A stretch of 64,000 nt of DNA from Boswellia sacra (lineage: Eukaryota; Streptophyta; Magnoliopsida; Sapindales; Burseraceae), in NCBI GenBank assembly GCA_013180625.2, contig SNVD02010999.1, positions 186,001 to 250,000 of the forward strand, in the 5' to 3' direction. Made by a program: the position numbers and the translations under genes. Positions 24,960 to 37,600 of the stretch are shown here, in pieces; positions within the stretch are counted from its first letter, which is position 1, and each line of letters opens with the position of its first letter. The notes below the pieces were generated by a model that was given only the letters and a program-made list of their open reading frames with translations, was not told the DNA's origin and did no database searches.

Positions 24960-26420
24960 CTATTTAATTACATGCAACAAGGGAAGATTAATCTTGACTT
25001 GCTTGAAGTGTTCTAGAATCTCGCCTTGAATTTTTAAGTTTTTTCCATTAGATCGGAGAGCTTGGGGAAAAGGGACCTGGATTGGAGATTTCTTTTCAAG
25101 TTCTTTCTCAAAAGTCTCCTTTTTTTGCAGGGGAGCATCTTTACTACTTGTGGTTGTGTTGATTGAGAATGTAGGCTCACTCAAAATCTTACCATTTTGA
25201 GTAGTGATGGCATTTACCTCCTTGAGGTTTTGTGTCTCAAAGGTAGAGGTTTGTGCCATATGTTACCTCTTTGGATTAGGCTGAGGTTGAGATGGAAACT
25301 TACCTCGCTATGGTATGGTCAAAGTACTGGTTAGCTTAGTGATTTAAATTTTTATCTCTTTATTCTCTTCTACCACCTATGTAAAAACTATTTCAAATTT
25401 TTGGTTACTCTTATTTTAGGCCTCCATAAATGCTTGTAATGTATCTTCTAAGGAATTCCTAACTTATGGAGCATTATATTAAGGCAATTGATACGACTTT
25501 GGTGGTTGTTGCTGCTGTTTCCATTGGTTGTTGTTTTATGGTTTACATTTCTAACTGTAGTTTGGGTGGTTTCTCTAGCCAGAATTATAGGTTTCAAAAT
25601 ATGGTGAATAAGGCTTTTTGTACATCCCTAAGGCATTACATTGCTCCTCATACATTCCTCTCATCTCACTATAGGTTGGGCAATCTTGAGCTAAGTGTTT
25701 CCAGCCCTCCACAAGCAAAACATGCATCTCATGACTAACCCTAGCAACCATGTGGGTGACCTTTCTATGTTTGGTTTTCAAGGCTTCCAATTTCCTAGTT
25801 TAGACTTCTAATTAGGCTTTAAGGTTATCCTTTCCCCAAGATGGTAAATTATTCCACTGGGTCATGACCTATTTATGTTATCCATAATGCGAGGTCTAGT
25901 GACTCTAGTCCATGTGTGGGCTTTTTCAACTAGTCTTTGAGGAATTCTATGGCTTCCTCAGGGTCTTTGTGAAGGAACTCTACATTACACATCATCTCAA
26001 CAAATTGGCACTCCTTAATTATGAGTTCCTCATAGAATTAACTAACCAAGCACCAATTTTCATACCCATAGTGAGGACACATATTCAACAACTCTTCAAA
26101 TCTCTCCCAGGCTTGGTACAAGGTTTCACTATCTTTTTGGGAGAAAGATGAAGTTTGTCTTTTAGGCCATTAGTCTTATGGTGTGGAAAATATTTTTTGA
26201 AACACTTGGGCCATTTCTATCCAAATTCCTTTGGATCTCGACCTTAAAAAGTATAGCTAACTCTTTGCCTTGTCTTTTAGAGAGAAAAGGAAAAATTTTA
26301 ACCTAATAAAATCAATGGCATTAGGTTGGCTATGAAAGGTGGCCACTACTTCTTCAAATTTCCTAACATGCATATAAGAGTTTTCATTATCTAAACCGTG
26401 GAAAGTGGGTAAAAGTTGCA
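24960..26420 (-). pseudogene. Gypsy gag and gag-protease linker
   Basis: The - strand has capsid-like sequence (DFIRLKFFPFSLKDKAKSY near 26300), a weak zinc-knuckle region (HLAQDCPTYSEM at ~25690) and the YNSGWRNHPNYSWRN-type block that precedes protease in Athila/Tat elements. A polar linker with VPFPQALRSNGK follows (24960-25259). Many stops and frame changes. Confidence 0.72.
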
Positions 26421-26603
26421 TATGAATTTATTTGAGAATTTCCTTGTGTAAAAAAAAAAGGGAGAGAGAGAGACACAAATTATTAGATGTCTGAAGCATC
26501 CTAGATATAAACAAAGGAGATTTATAAAGAAATCAGAAGTAGAACCACAACTAGATTTTGTAACTGAAGAGAACCCAATCTTTACTTCGTCTTTATCTTC
26601 TAA

Positions 26604-26828
26604 TTCCAACATAATGAGCCAACATAAGGACAACCTCGTTAAAACTCTAAAAGATTACTTGCATCCTACCCGCACAACCACACCATCATGCACCATATTT
26701 CCACTAACATCCAACTGTGGTGTGTTAGTGGAAATATGATGCATGATGGTGTGGTTGTGCGGGTAGGATGCAAGTAATCTTTTAGAGTTTTAACGAGGTT
26801 GTCCTTATGTTGGCTCATTATGTTGGAA
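26604..26828. repeat. Near-perfect 106-bp inverted repeat (hairpin), 13-nt loop
   Basis: 26604-26709 and 26723-26828 are reverse complements at 105 of 106 positions by direct reading; the single mismatch is C versus A near 26692 (a G-U pair if the - strand is transcribed). It lies in the gypsy leader between the 5' LTR and gag. The arms are far better preserved than the surrounding element. Confidence 0.95.
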
Positions 26829-26924
26829 CTAGGTAGCAAGGCCAACCTTTCAAAACATAAATCAAAAGTAAAAATTAACAATAGTAAATAGAGCAATAAA
26901 AAGTAAAGAGTTAACATGTTAGGA

Positions 26925-27050
26925 GCACAAAAGTAAATGTTAGATACAGAAAAGTAAATGTTAGTAACATAAAAGTAAAAGTTAGATGCGGAAAAGTAAA
27001 CGTTAGGTACAAGAAAAGTAAAAGTTAGATGCGTAAAAGTAAAGAGTGAG
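26925..27050. repeat. ~24-bp tandem repeat, about five copies
   Basis: Units of the form AAAAGTAAATGTTAGATAC(A/G) recur between 26927 and 27050 with small changes, in the gypsy leader. Confidence 0.75.
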
Positions 27051-27400
27051 ATTGGTCAAAAATAAAAAGTTAATAGAAGTTAGTGGAAGAATAATTAAGT
27101 ATTAAATAAAATTATTAAAGCAAAAAAAAATGATTAGAACAACAAAAATATTTAACATGTTAAAGCGGATAATAATGAAAAAGTTGAAAAGAAAAATGCA
27201 CTAATGATAAAGAAGAACAATTGAAGTTAAGAAGGGGTTAAGAAGAGTTATATTAATAATTAACAACAAGATAAAACAAAACAAAAGAAAGGAAAGTAAG
27301 AAATGAATTTTGACAAACAAATAGAAATAATAAATACTAACTTTTGTCTATTTTGCCTTCCTGACAATGGTGCCAAATTTCATTGACATCCAAAATATAC

Positions 27401-28909
27401 TGCGGTTATTATAATATAGGTTGAGATGTCGATCCCGCGAGAAAGCTTTTGACAAAAAAAGGTTAGTGAAACAAAAACTCTAAAATAATAATAAAGATAT
27501 AAAATTTAACTTTAAAGTGATTTGTTTTAGAGAAAACACAATGAAAAAAAAAGGGAATAAATTAATAATGACAAAGGGCACAAGGCTTTGAGAATCACTG
27601 ATATGCTTTGTAAATCTATTTTCCCACTTTGATTCAACACTTATATAACTTAGTTAAAAGTTTTACATCCCAAACATTCAATTGGAAGATATGTATATTA
27701 TAGCATAATTGGTAAACAAATGTATTTGATCTAATTTGACTCTTCACAAGCAAGGTTTATAACAATATTTGTCTCTACAAACTATCCAAGATCGACAATA
27801 TATAAATTATCAATATTGCAGTAAAAGATTAGTTTATAAAACGAAACTACCAGTAACAATTATAATTTTAAAGGAATCATATAAAGAAAGCATGACTGAA
27901 TTATGTGAAATTGAAAATTATAATTTCCAGATTATAGAAAAATAAAAGATAAGAAAGAGTTCAAAATACAAACAAATGTATTAACTTTATAGCTCTTGGA
28001 GAAAAATCAAAGTACAGAAACAAACAAACTACACATAAAAGCTCATCTCTAGTCTTGCCAATAACTCTAACCTAACTTACAATTCATTCCTATAAATTCT
28101 GGAGAGAAAATACAAGAGAGAATTTTAAGATACAATGATATCTTTCCTCCCCATTCAGCTCCTCAAGGTGTCCTTATATAGGTAATTAAATGGAACTATT
28201 CTGGTGTGAACCCAAATCTTTCACATTTTTGGCCACCAACCCTTTTACTAACTTGCAACACATTTTTGGCTATTGAAATGCTAGAATTAGCCTTTATGGT
28301 AAACAAAAAAGTTGTAGCTTTTTGTCTCATGTTTTCATAGATTATTCTATGAGCTATGGTCAAAATACCAAATGTATGATAGATTCCAATCGCAAATACT
28401 TTTGACAAATTATAGCATCTTTTTTACTATGAAAATGGCCGAATTTGATCTTGTGATCAACAAAAGAGTTGTAGATAATTGACTCAGCTTTTTTTAGCTT
28501 CTAGAATCACACTGATGGATACATCTTTTGTGAGATACGATCCAAATGCGTTGAGCAATTGTTACAATCTAGTTCTGTTGTTTGTTGATTTCAGCCTATC
28601 AAATGTTAGATTTGGGCTTTTGATTGTTCTTAAACTTTGTGTAGGATTGGGTTATGTTGCCCCAGGTTTAAGAACTTTTCCATTTTGATTTATAGATTGA
28701 GAGTTATACCCATTTTACTAAACATGCGCAAAAATTTTCATTAATCACAATTTAAGGACTTTATTTCAAGATAAAGACTAAAAAAATCCAAAATAGATAA
28801 AATAAATGTCAAATAGGCATAAGCAAAATAATTATGCTAAAATATCATAAACAAGTTTTACAATATTGAAAAATAACATCAATTATCTATGCTTAAAAGT
28901 GTATTTTCG
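27401..28909 (-). repeat. 5' LTR of the gypsy element
   Basis: Partner of 16670-18201. The + strand begins TGCGGTTATT. The outer end reads ...GTATTTTCG, one change from the expected TG..CA terminus. It borders the resumed MULE sequence at 28910. Confidence 0.85.
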
Positions 28910-30340
28910 TATCACGAATATAATATATCAGTGTGGTCCTTAACATTTGCATTTTAGTATCATCATGGTAAATGATGGATTTTGTTAGCTTTTAAATTAA
29001 CATATCATGGTATTTTTGTAAAATAACATTAGCATCCAATTCAATTAGTCTCAATGACTGCATTGAGACACGCCAGCCATTTATCAAGAATTAAAAAATA
29101 TTCTAAAATAAAATAAAAGCTTTAAAAGGAACAAAAAATAAAAGACTAATCCAACTCTAACCTAACTTAGAATCGTTGCTCATTCTTTGTTCATCTTCAC
29201 CTTGTCTCTCTCTTGTTCCTTCACAACACCTCCTTCCCACTACCACTACTTTCCACCAGAGCCCTTTTTACGACCTTGACTCTCTCTTCTCTCTTTCGTC
29301 CAATGATCACCTTCTAATTTTCCTCGAGGAGTTCCAGAGGCTCTACCTTCTCCTGTGCTGTCTCGTATCATATTGTTCCTCTTTGTTATGAAGAAGCTAG
29401 AGTTGATGATGATGACGACGATGACTCAGTGGAGGTTGACTCACTCGAAGAAGTTGAGTTGGTTTGTGGATGCATTGAAGAGTGGGAAGATGATGTAGAA
29501 GCAAGAGATGGAATTCGATGGTTAATGTCAAGCTGAGAGTAATGGAAATGTTGGTCTTTGTGGCAAGAGTCTGGTGATGGAAGTGATGTCGTCATTTGGC
29601 TCTTTTTTGTCTTCTATTTCTTGGTCCAATTTGCCACCTATTAACATTAGGGTTTATACAAGGTAATGGATTTTTGTTTCCTTCATTTTTGTTGGCTTTT
29701 TGGGGTTTTTATGCTTAAAGCTATTGGCCTTATAGACACCAAATGGGGTTTGTTTCATAAGGCTTCTTGTCCAATTTTAAGCCATTTTGTTGAACTAGAT
29801 TTTTTTGGCCCATTTGGAGAGATTCCAATAGATTGGTTCAAAATTTTGATTTGATTTGATGAACTCAAAATAGGGTTAGGAAATTCCAAAATTGAATTGA
29901 TTAATTGATTTTTTGTTTCAATTAATTGTAGGTATTTGAAAAGATTAATTCTAGGTTTTTTTATTGATTCTTTATTGGTTAATTTCTTGTGGTGGCGACT
30001 CTTATTTGATTAATTTATTTGGGTTTTGATTTGAGTGAAGAAGAGTGTAATTGATTTGGGGTGATAATGGATGATTTGAATTGTTAGAGGAAATATAAAG
30101 GGATTGGGGAAGATATCGTCATGGAGGAATTGAGAAGAGGAGTGGTGGGATTTCAGTGGTAGAGAAAGAGATGGAGATAAGATTAAAATAGTTTTTTTAA
30201 TATTTTGTTAGGTTAGAAATCTAACGGAATCAGTCACTTGGACCTGGATGGTATTAAAATACAAACATTAAGGATCGCGTTTACATATTGGCATAAAAGG
30301 CTTTTCACCTAATAATAGGACAAACCATAGGGGTGGTTTT
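28910..30340. other. Interior of the split MULE, no transposase
   Basis: The TIR continues to ~29010 (ATTTGCATTTT, GTTAGCTTTTAAATTAAC, shared with the 6073 element). The middle includes a pyrimidine-rich stretch (29180-29390), an acidic-codon run (GATGATGATGACGACGATGAC near 29402) and ordinary AT-rich sequence. A captured host exon is possible, but I recognise none. Confidence 0.45.
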
Positions 30341-30352
30341 TGATAATATCCC

Positions 30353-30450
30353 ATAATAATAATAATAATGATAATAATACACCACCACCATCACCACCAC
30401 CACCACCACCACCAACAACAACAACAATAATTATTAATAATAACAATAAT
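30353..30450. repeat. (AAT)n / (ACC)n / (ACA)n compound microsatellite
   Basis: Consecutive blocks of AAT, then CAC/ACC, then ACA units directly outside the right MULE terminus. Confidence 0.9.
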
Positions 30451-33395
30451 TAAGAAAAGAAACATTATGTGGGAATGATTTACATATATTATATTAAGCG
30501 GTAGTTCGGCATCGGGGTTCACTTTCACTAAGATGGGATTCAAATTACTAGGAAACTGATTATGGGAATTTGATGTCTAGGAAACCAATATTACTGTGTT
30601 TGATTAACCACATGAATCGTATCCTTGATTATTGTGGGAATCAAATTGCTATGTTTGGTTGTTTATAGGAATATGCTAATTTTATTTAATATGTGACTAA
30701 ACTTTATAATTAAAATTTTTCCAATATATCAAAAATACTTATTATATTTTTCATATTCTAGTATGAAATAAAAAATATTTTTAATATTTGAATTATTCGA
30801 ATAATCAAATTCCAAAATCATTGAAAAATAGCCGACGAAACATCCACAAAACATATCTAGAAATTCACAAACAAAATATCCAAAAATCATGTCCAAAAAT
30901 TTTAAACCCAAAAATTGGCTCTGTCTAAGCAAAAACCCAAAAATTCATAAAGAAAATACCCATTTGAACAAACTACCCAACCATCGCCATAAACTCATCA
31001 CACTACCACCGATAGCCACCCTTACAAGCCTAGCCACAGCCAACGATCTACCATCCAAAATTGTACAAGCCCGGCTATTGCCATAAACCCGTCTCACCAT
31101 CTATCATCACTAAAATCGCACAAACACCACAAACTCGCCACCACCTTAATCACACTCATTGCACAATCATCATCACAATCACCAAAATCACAATCAACAA
31201 AATCGCACAACCACCACTACGTACCACTCACGGCCACTGCACACATTACCCATGGCTACCACCACCATAATCCATCTTCGTCCCCCTTACACACCTTCAT
31301 TGTCTCAACCTTACAAAAATAGGACCCAATAAAAAAACTAACCAAAAAGCATCGCTGCTAGTTACACATCTGCTTAATTAATATGACAATATTATTATGA
31401 TACAAAATATATTGCTCTATCTAATTATATATACTGAGTATGAGTTGCTATTATATATAGATCGAAATTTTGAAAATAACACTTTAATACCATCTTAAAA
31501 TTAACAATAATGTTGTAGTTACAACCTACATAAAATCCTAACTCTTCAACCTGATGTAGCAGTTTACATGGCAAAATCTTATTGGAGATGTAACTTCCGT
31601 CATTCTTTTTTTATTGTTCCTTCTTTTAGTGAATTTTATTATATAGACTACCACATCAAGTTGTAGAGTTTGGTTTGTATATAGATTTTTAAGTCTAGCA
31701 CTTCTGTAAAATTTATATTCAGTTTCATTCAATTATTTTATTTTTCTCACACGTGACATAACATCATAACCTCTTCATCAAAATTCATCTCTACATATGT
31801 ATGTATTTATTCTCCAAGTAATATATTCTCTAACTAATAGTAATTTATAGCCAGTTATCAACTTCTTCCAATCATGCAAGGGCATGGCAATCGGCACTCC
31901 GCTCTCCGACCTTTGGAAATTAGAATAAGTAACTTCACATAAACCTTTGCAATAAGGTAAGGCATTTATAGCGCCATATATGTATCCATTACTATATATA
32001 TATATAATAGAATTATATATTAACAAAATGTATAAGAACATAGTGGTGAGGCTATGCATTGATGTACATATGCAATCATATATAAGTGAAGGTTATAGTA
32101 CAAAAAAAAAAGTACACACTTGCGAAATTTTAGTGGTGTGAAGAGGGGAAATATAATTCAACAAATTAACTAATCCAAACTAAATAAAATTTAAACTAGA
32201 GTTCCTTTCTTTCCTTTGCAATTAAACCTCTTACCAGTCATAAATACTATTTTAGGGTCTCTATACTTAGAAGCATATTGTTTTTTGTCTGAAATCTGAA
32301 TTTAATTTATTTTCAAACTTCAGATCTTTTTATGATTTTTTTTTTAACTTAAGGCTTAATCTAAAACAATTTCATTTGAATGAAAAAAACTAAAATATTT
32401 GGCTTTTATTCATATCATCTTTAATTCTAAAAAATATCTCTATCTAATTCATTTATTACCTTTATGTGTGAATTTTATACAGTAGTACATATTTAAATAA
32501 TTACATATATAATTACACTATAAATTATTAGTTTACTAATTTAGAAAAAATAATTTATAATATAATGATAAAATATTTAAAATTATAAATATTTAAATAC
32601 TTCAATATTAATGTTCTCAAAACATTAATTTATATTATTAATATGTTAAAAAACACAATTGAAAACAACATCAAACAATAAGAATATAAATGTAAAAATA
32701 TTAATTTCAGATATTTTATCTTAGATGTTAAAATTAGAAAAATAAACATATTATTTATATTTATGTATTTATATCTATTCAAATTTTAGTTTAATTTAGA
32801 CTTGTTACAAAAAAAAAAAAAACAATCGCCCCTTATTATATCTTATTATATAGTAACTTCATTCTTAATGTAATCCTATGTCGTAGATCTTGTAAGAAAC
32901 AACAAGTAACAATATTTTTTCAATTAATAAATTATAATTCTTTCATATTTATATAGTTATAAATCTCTTTATATAATATTATATAATGTAATTATCATTT
33001 TATTCTTTCTAAAATATGTATGTTGTCCATCATTTATATGTAAGAAAAGTTTACATAAAAATGTTTTATTATTTAATTAGGTTCTCCCTGTCAGAGTGAA
33101 ATAACTATTGAAGGTATGCAATCAGTAATAAATTAATACTAATTCATCGATCACCAATACCATACCAACTAGAGGAAATTTAAACAGAAGAAGTTCTCTC
33201 TCTCGTAATTACACCTCTCATCCGCCATAAATGCTTTTACATCCTCTCAATACGCTCGGCAATAACTCCTTTACCGCCACATCCTCTACACCTGTGCCTT
33301 TCCGTCTCCCCTTTCTCACTCTCTTCAAAGCTCTCCTGTCTTTCTCCCTCTTTTGGTTCTATCTCCTCTCTTCCCTCGTCCCTTTCTCTCCCCGA
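30451..33395. other. Intergenic, upstream of the HD-ZIP IV gene
   Basis: No recognisable gene. The CA-rich stretch 30960-31310 encodes only low-complexity peptides. 32300-33060 is very AT-rich. A TAAATGTA (L1-box consensus TAAATGYA) occurs at 32687-32694. Confidence 0.5.
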
Positions 33396-33411
33396 ACATC
33401 TATATATATTT
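33228..33411 (+). promoter_or_regulatory. Core promoter of the HD-ZIP IV gene: TATA box and imperfect L1-box
   Basis: A TATATATATT box at 33402-33411 is preceded by a C/T-rich stretch (33190-33395), common in plant promoters. Transcription would then start near 33435-33450. TAAATGCT at 33228-33235 is a 7/8 match to the L1-box (TAAATGYA) through which PDF2/ATML1-class genes drive epidermal expression and autoregulation; a full TAAATGTA lies at 32687. Promoter position is inferred, not shown. Confidence 0.5.
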
Positions 33412-33527
33412 ACTCTATACCCCAGTAGACTGGGTTTTTCCCGTCACAAAGAGAAATATTGTATTTAACCATTAATCTTTCGTAGAACTTCGCTCAAAAA
33501 TCAGAAGGCTTTGTGGTGCCTATGTTG

Positions 33528-34579
33528 GTAAGTTTGAAAACCCTTCATATTCATAGTCTATCACTCTTTTGTAAGGAATTGCTTTTGAAAAAATATATAT
33601 CCTTCATTTTGTTTTAATGACTATGTATGCTACAATAACAAAATTCTCTCGTTTCTATTATTCTCTCTCGAATCTCTTTTAGCTTGTTTGTGTTTTTAAG
33701 CAAAAATTTGGGCGTTATTATTTTGCAGAGAGAGAACAGGAGAGGTTGGATACAGCGAGATCTTGGTAGGCGTTATAATCTTTTGGGTATGGGGAGTTAA
33801 AATTTGTTTTTTCAACGGGTTGTCATTGTGTCAACTATTTCTGTACTTTTCCATATCTGGTTTTTTGGCACGTAGAAGATGCAAGACTTGAGACTTCTTG
33901 TTAGATTAAGAAAATCATAGTCTTTTCTGCTCCTTTGCAACTTGTAAAATTCTCATTAGCTTCCTCACTGAAAACCAGAGAAACTATTAAATTTCCGACC
34001 CCACAAGTCAATCTTGAGAAACGGACCACACAAAACCTAACAATAAGAGCCAGAGAGAAAGCAAATAGACTGAGAGATCTGCGCTGGTTAATTAGGGTTT
34101 GGAGGTGAGTAAGAAATGATTCAGAACCCACCTATAACCCATTCAAGTTGAGAAATAAGTCAAAGGTTTTTTTTTTTTTAAATTTCCTTTTGAACCTCTC
34201 TTTTTGCTTTTCTTTGTCATGCGTACACTTCATATTGCTGAATTTTTATTTTTATTTTTTTCAATTTGCCATTTTTCTATCATAGTCAGTTTTTTTTTTT
34301 TTTCCCATATCTATGTACGTTCTGCTACGCTCTTGTCAACTTCAGCTATTAATTAGGATCAATTATAGCGGTAGATTGTTTTAAGCTTATAATATATGTA
34401 AAGTTTAAATGCTCAAACTAATAATAGTTTCCTACTTTCTTTCAGTACATCTTTTTTTTTTTTGGGGGGTTTATTCATAATTTCCTGTACTGTTGGATAT
34501 TTCTAATTAACGCTTTACCTTGTATTCTCTCCTTTGTTATTCTATACTACGCTGATGTGTTTCCTGAATATCCTTTCAG
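33528..34579 (+). other. 5'UTR intron of the HD-ZIP IV gene
   Basis: A strong donor TTG|GTAAGT at 33528 and an acceptor CCTTTCAG| ending at 34579 leave a 39-nt exon stretch before the ATG at 34619. A 5'UTR intron is known for PDF2/ATML1 genes. Length ~1.05 kb. Confidence 0.65.
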
Positions 34580-34618
34580 ATCAAGAATTTCTAGCTATCT
34601 TCTGGGGATTTTGTCGAT

Positions 34619-37600
34619 ATGTTTCAGCCAAATGTATTTGATAGTCCCTCTATGTTCGATATGACCCCAAAAAGCTCTGAAAGTGATTTTGGCAAGTTCA
34701 AAGATGATGATTGCGAGACTAAATCGGGTACTGAAACCATGGAAGCTCCCTCTGGAGATGATCAAGACCCCAGCCAACGAGCTAAAAAGAAGCGTTACCA
34801 TCGCCACACTCAGCGTCAAATCCAGGAAATGGAAGCGTAAGGAATATATATCTTGTCGTTATCTTTTTTGCATATCACTGCACACATGCGTAGGCGTGAG
34901 GGAGAGAAATTTTATTCTTTGAATTTAATTTTTTGTACATTTTTTTCTCAGTTTCTTCAAGGAATGCCCTCACCCAGACGACAAGCAAAGAAAGGAGTTG
35001 AGCCGTGAGCTAGGTTTAGAGCCTTTACAGGTTAAATTTTGGTTCCAAAACAAGCGCACCCAAATGAAGGTAACATATCTACAAATTAAGTATAATGTGA
35101 AACATTTCCGAAAAGGAATATAGTCCAAACGATTTTCTAGTACAAAACATCTTCATTGACTTTCCATATGCTGTCACAAGAATCGTTACTTCTCGTGCGA
35201 GTAATTTCTGCATGTAGTTAGCTTAATTTTCGACTCTTCTTAGCTACAATGCTAATGTTTGCCTTCGTTCCAGGCCCAACATGAGCGTCATGAGAATCAA
35301 ATTTTGAAAGCCGAGAATGAAAAGCTTCGTGCCGAGAACAATAGGTACAAGGAAGCCCTTAGCAACGCCACATGCCCCAACTGCGGTGGCCCAGCGGCAC
35401 TCGGTGAGATGTCCTTTGACGAACAGCATCTGAGGATTGAGAATGCTCGTCTAAGAGAAGAGGTGAAAGCAAGAGACAAAATGTCCATTCACAGTTATTT
35501 ACCATAGTTGTAAAATCAGCTACTCTGCTATATTTTTATCGAGCTAATGTGTTTGTTTGCTTGCAGATTGATAGGATATCTGGAATTGCTTCTAAATATG
35601 CAGGGAAGCCCGTGACTTCTTTCCCTCACCTGTCTTCTCATTTACCTTCTCGTTCTCTCGATCTTGGGTTTGGCAATCTCGGGACACAATCAGGCTTTGT
35701 TGGGGAGATGTATTCAAGTAGTGAACTTCTTAGGTCAGTATCAAGGCCGGCGGAGGCAGATAAGCCAATGATTGTTGAGCTTGCTGTTGCAGCAATGGAG
35801 GAACTTATGAGAATGGCTCAGGCTGGAGAACCATTGTGGGTTCCTGGTGAAAACTCTACAGAGATGATAAATGAAGATGAATACTTGAGAACATTCCCAA
35901 GGGGAATTGGGCCAAAACCTTTGGGATTAAAAACAGAAGCTTCAAGGGAATCTGCTGTTATTATTATGAATCATATTAACCTTGTCGAGATTCTGATGGA
36001 TGTGGCAAGTTTCTCTCCTCAAAGTTTAGTTTTGTTGAGCTCCAAATATTGATATCTAACCTATATTTTTTTGTTATGCTTAAATTGTTTCAGAATCAAT
36101 GGTCAAGTGTATTTTGCGGTATTGTTTCAAGAGCTATGACCTTAGAAGTCCTATCAACCGGAGTAGCAGGAAACTATAATGGAGCCTTGCAAGTGGTACT
36201 TAACGAACGGATTTTTCTTCCCCGCTATATTCAGAATTGTTTGATGTGTTTTCATTAATTATATTTTTCCCTCCTTATTAATTTACTCCAGTCCAAGCCC
36301 ATAACATTGTTGGTTAATCGTGAAAATAACCAAATATTTGAGACATTGAAAAATATTAATCAAACCTTCAAAAGTTTTGATTACTTAATCAACGTATCGA
36401 TGGTCCGACTTACAAAGATTCTATTGGCCAATTGTCTAGCCAAGAGGTAATGACTCAGTGGCCCGTAAGAACCCTTTCAAGTTAACGGTTTTAACGGACC
36501 GATGGACAGACGATTTGATTAGGCAATCAAAAAAAACAAAAAAAAAAAGGACCAACTATTTTTCAACACAGACCCTTAGATTTGTTATTGTCTTAAATTT
36601 TCTTATGTTTTATAGCATTTGAATCAATTGTTATATTGACTTTTAAAAACTAACATTGCACATCCTATTAAAGTAACTTCTCAAGCTTCGCCCAAAATAC
36701 CCATTTATTATTTCTTTCTTTTTTCTTTTAGATGACGGCCGAGTTCCAGGTTCCTTCACCTCTTGTACCAACTCGAGAGAATTATTTTGTAAGGTATTGT
36801 AAGCAGCATCCTGATGGTACTTGGGCAGTGGTTGATGTTTCCTTAGACAATTTGCGCTCTAGTCCAATATCTAAGTGTAGAAGAAGGCCATCAGGTTGTT
36901 TAATCCAAGAATTGCCAAATGGTTACTCAAAGGTGCTTAATCCCATCTACATAATCAATCAGTTTTTTATACTGTTTATAACCGCTAAAATCTTCAGTTA
37001 AGTTAATATTGTGCCATGGTTTCATGATTCATTAGGTTATGTGGGTTGAACATGTAGAAGTGGATGATAGATCTGTCCACAATATCTACAGAACTCTAGT
37101 TAATGCTGGCCTTGCATTTGGAGCAAAACGTTGGGTAGCTACATTAGATCGACAATGTGAGCGTCTTGCAAGTTCAATGGCCAGTAGCATTCCAGCAGGA
37201 GATCTATGTGGTAATGAAATACAAATTTTAATAATATTTTTAAACTTAATTGAAAAGGATAAACGATTAAAGGTAACTTTATCTTTAAATTTTCTCCACA
37301 ATTAGCATTTCAACTTTTATTATGCAGTGATAACAAGCCCACAGGGGAGGAAGAGTATGTTGAAGTTGGCAGAAAGGATGGTGACTAGCTTTTGTACTGG
37401 TGTTGGTGCTTCTACTGCACATGCTTGGACAACTTTATCACCAACAGGTTCTGATGATGTGAGGGTCATGACCAGGAAGAGCATGGATGATCCTGGAAGG
37501 CCACCTGGGATCGTACTAAGTGCTGCAACTTCCTTTTGGATACAAGTTCCTCCAAAGAGGATCTTTGATTTCCTTCGGGATGAGAACTCTCGTAGTGAGG

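Larger units (their letters stand above)
16670..28909 (-). mobile_element. Ty3/gypsy retrotransposon (Athila/Tat-like), ~12.2 kb, defective
   Basis: Two ~1.5-kb direct repeats (16670-18201 and 27401-28909) bound - strand gag, protease, partial RT and integrase. On the - strand the 5' LTR is the right one; a primer-binding-like TGGCACCATTGTCAGG follows it (27375-27360). Gag (about 26420-25550) contains a zinc-knuckle-like segment. Protease, RT start and integrase follow in gypsy order (RT before IN). Frames are riddled with stops, a hAT element sits at 23943-24844, RT is internally deleted, and a LOG gene copy lies between integrase and the 3' LTR. The gag and integrase style (YNSGWRNHPN-like, FCHNVTCGGHF, ISTTYHPQTN) resembles the Athila/Tat lineage; that lineage call is from memory of the family. 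Confidence 0.88.
16584..30352. mobile_element. Second MULE of the 6073-7261 family, split by a gypsy insertion
   Basis: The left end (16584) reads GGGATATTATCAAAAA and the right end finishes TTTTTGATAATATCCC at 30352. Matching blocks (CCTTATGGTTTG, CCTATTnTTAGG, AAAGCCT) continue inward as inverted repeats. The TIR is interrupted at 16669 by the gypsy LTR and resumes at 28910, so without that insertion the element would be about 1.5 kb, close to the 1.2 kb of its relative at 6073. Both flanks are AAT-type microsatellite, and no exact 9-bp duplication can be read. The interior (29000-30240) has no transposase. Confidence 0.75.

Noticed and set aside
29386..29595. Ser/Thr-rich frame on the - strand
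   Set aside because: Reverse translation of a GATGAT/GACGAC-type repeat. The + strand there is acidic-codon rich, but no family could be named.
33231..33428. 65-codon open frame just upstream of the HD-ZIP IV gene
   Set aside because: Lies in the C/T-rich promoter region ahead of the TATA box. Hydrophobic translation typical of pyrimidine-rich DNA.
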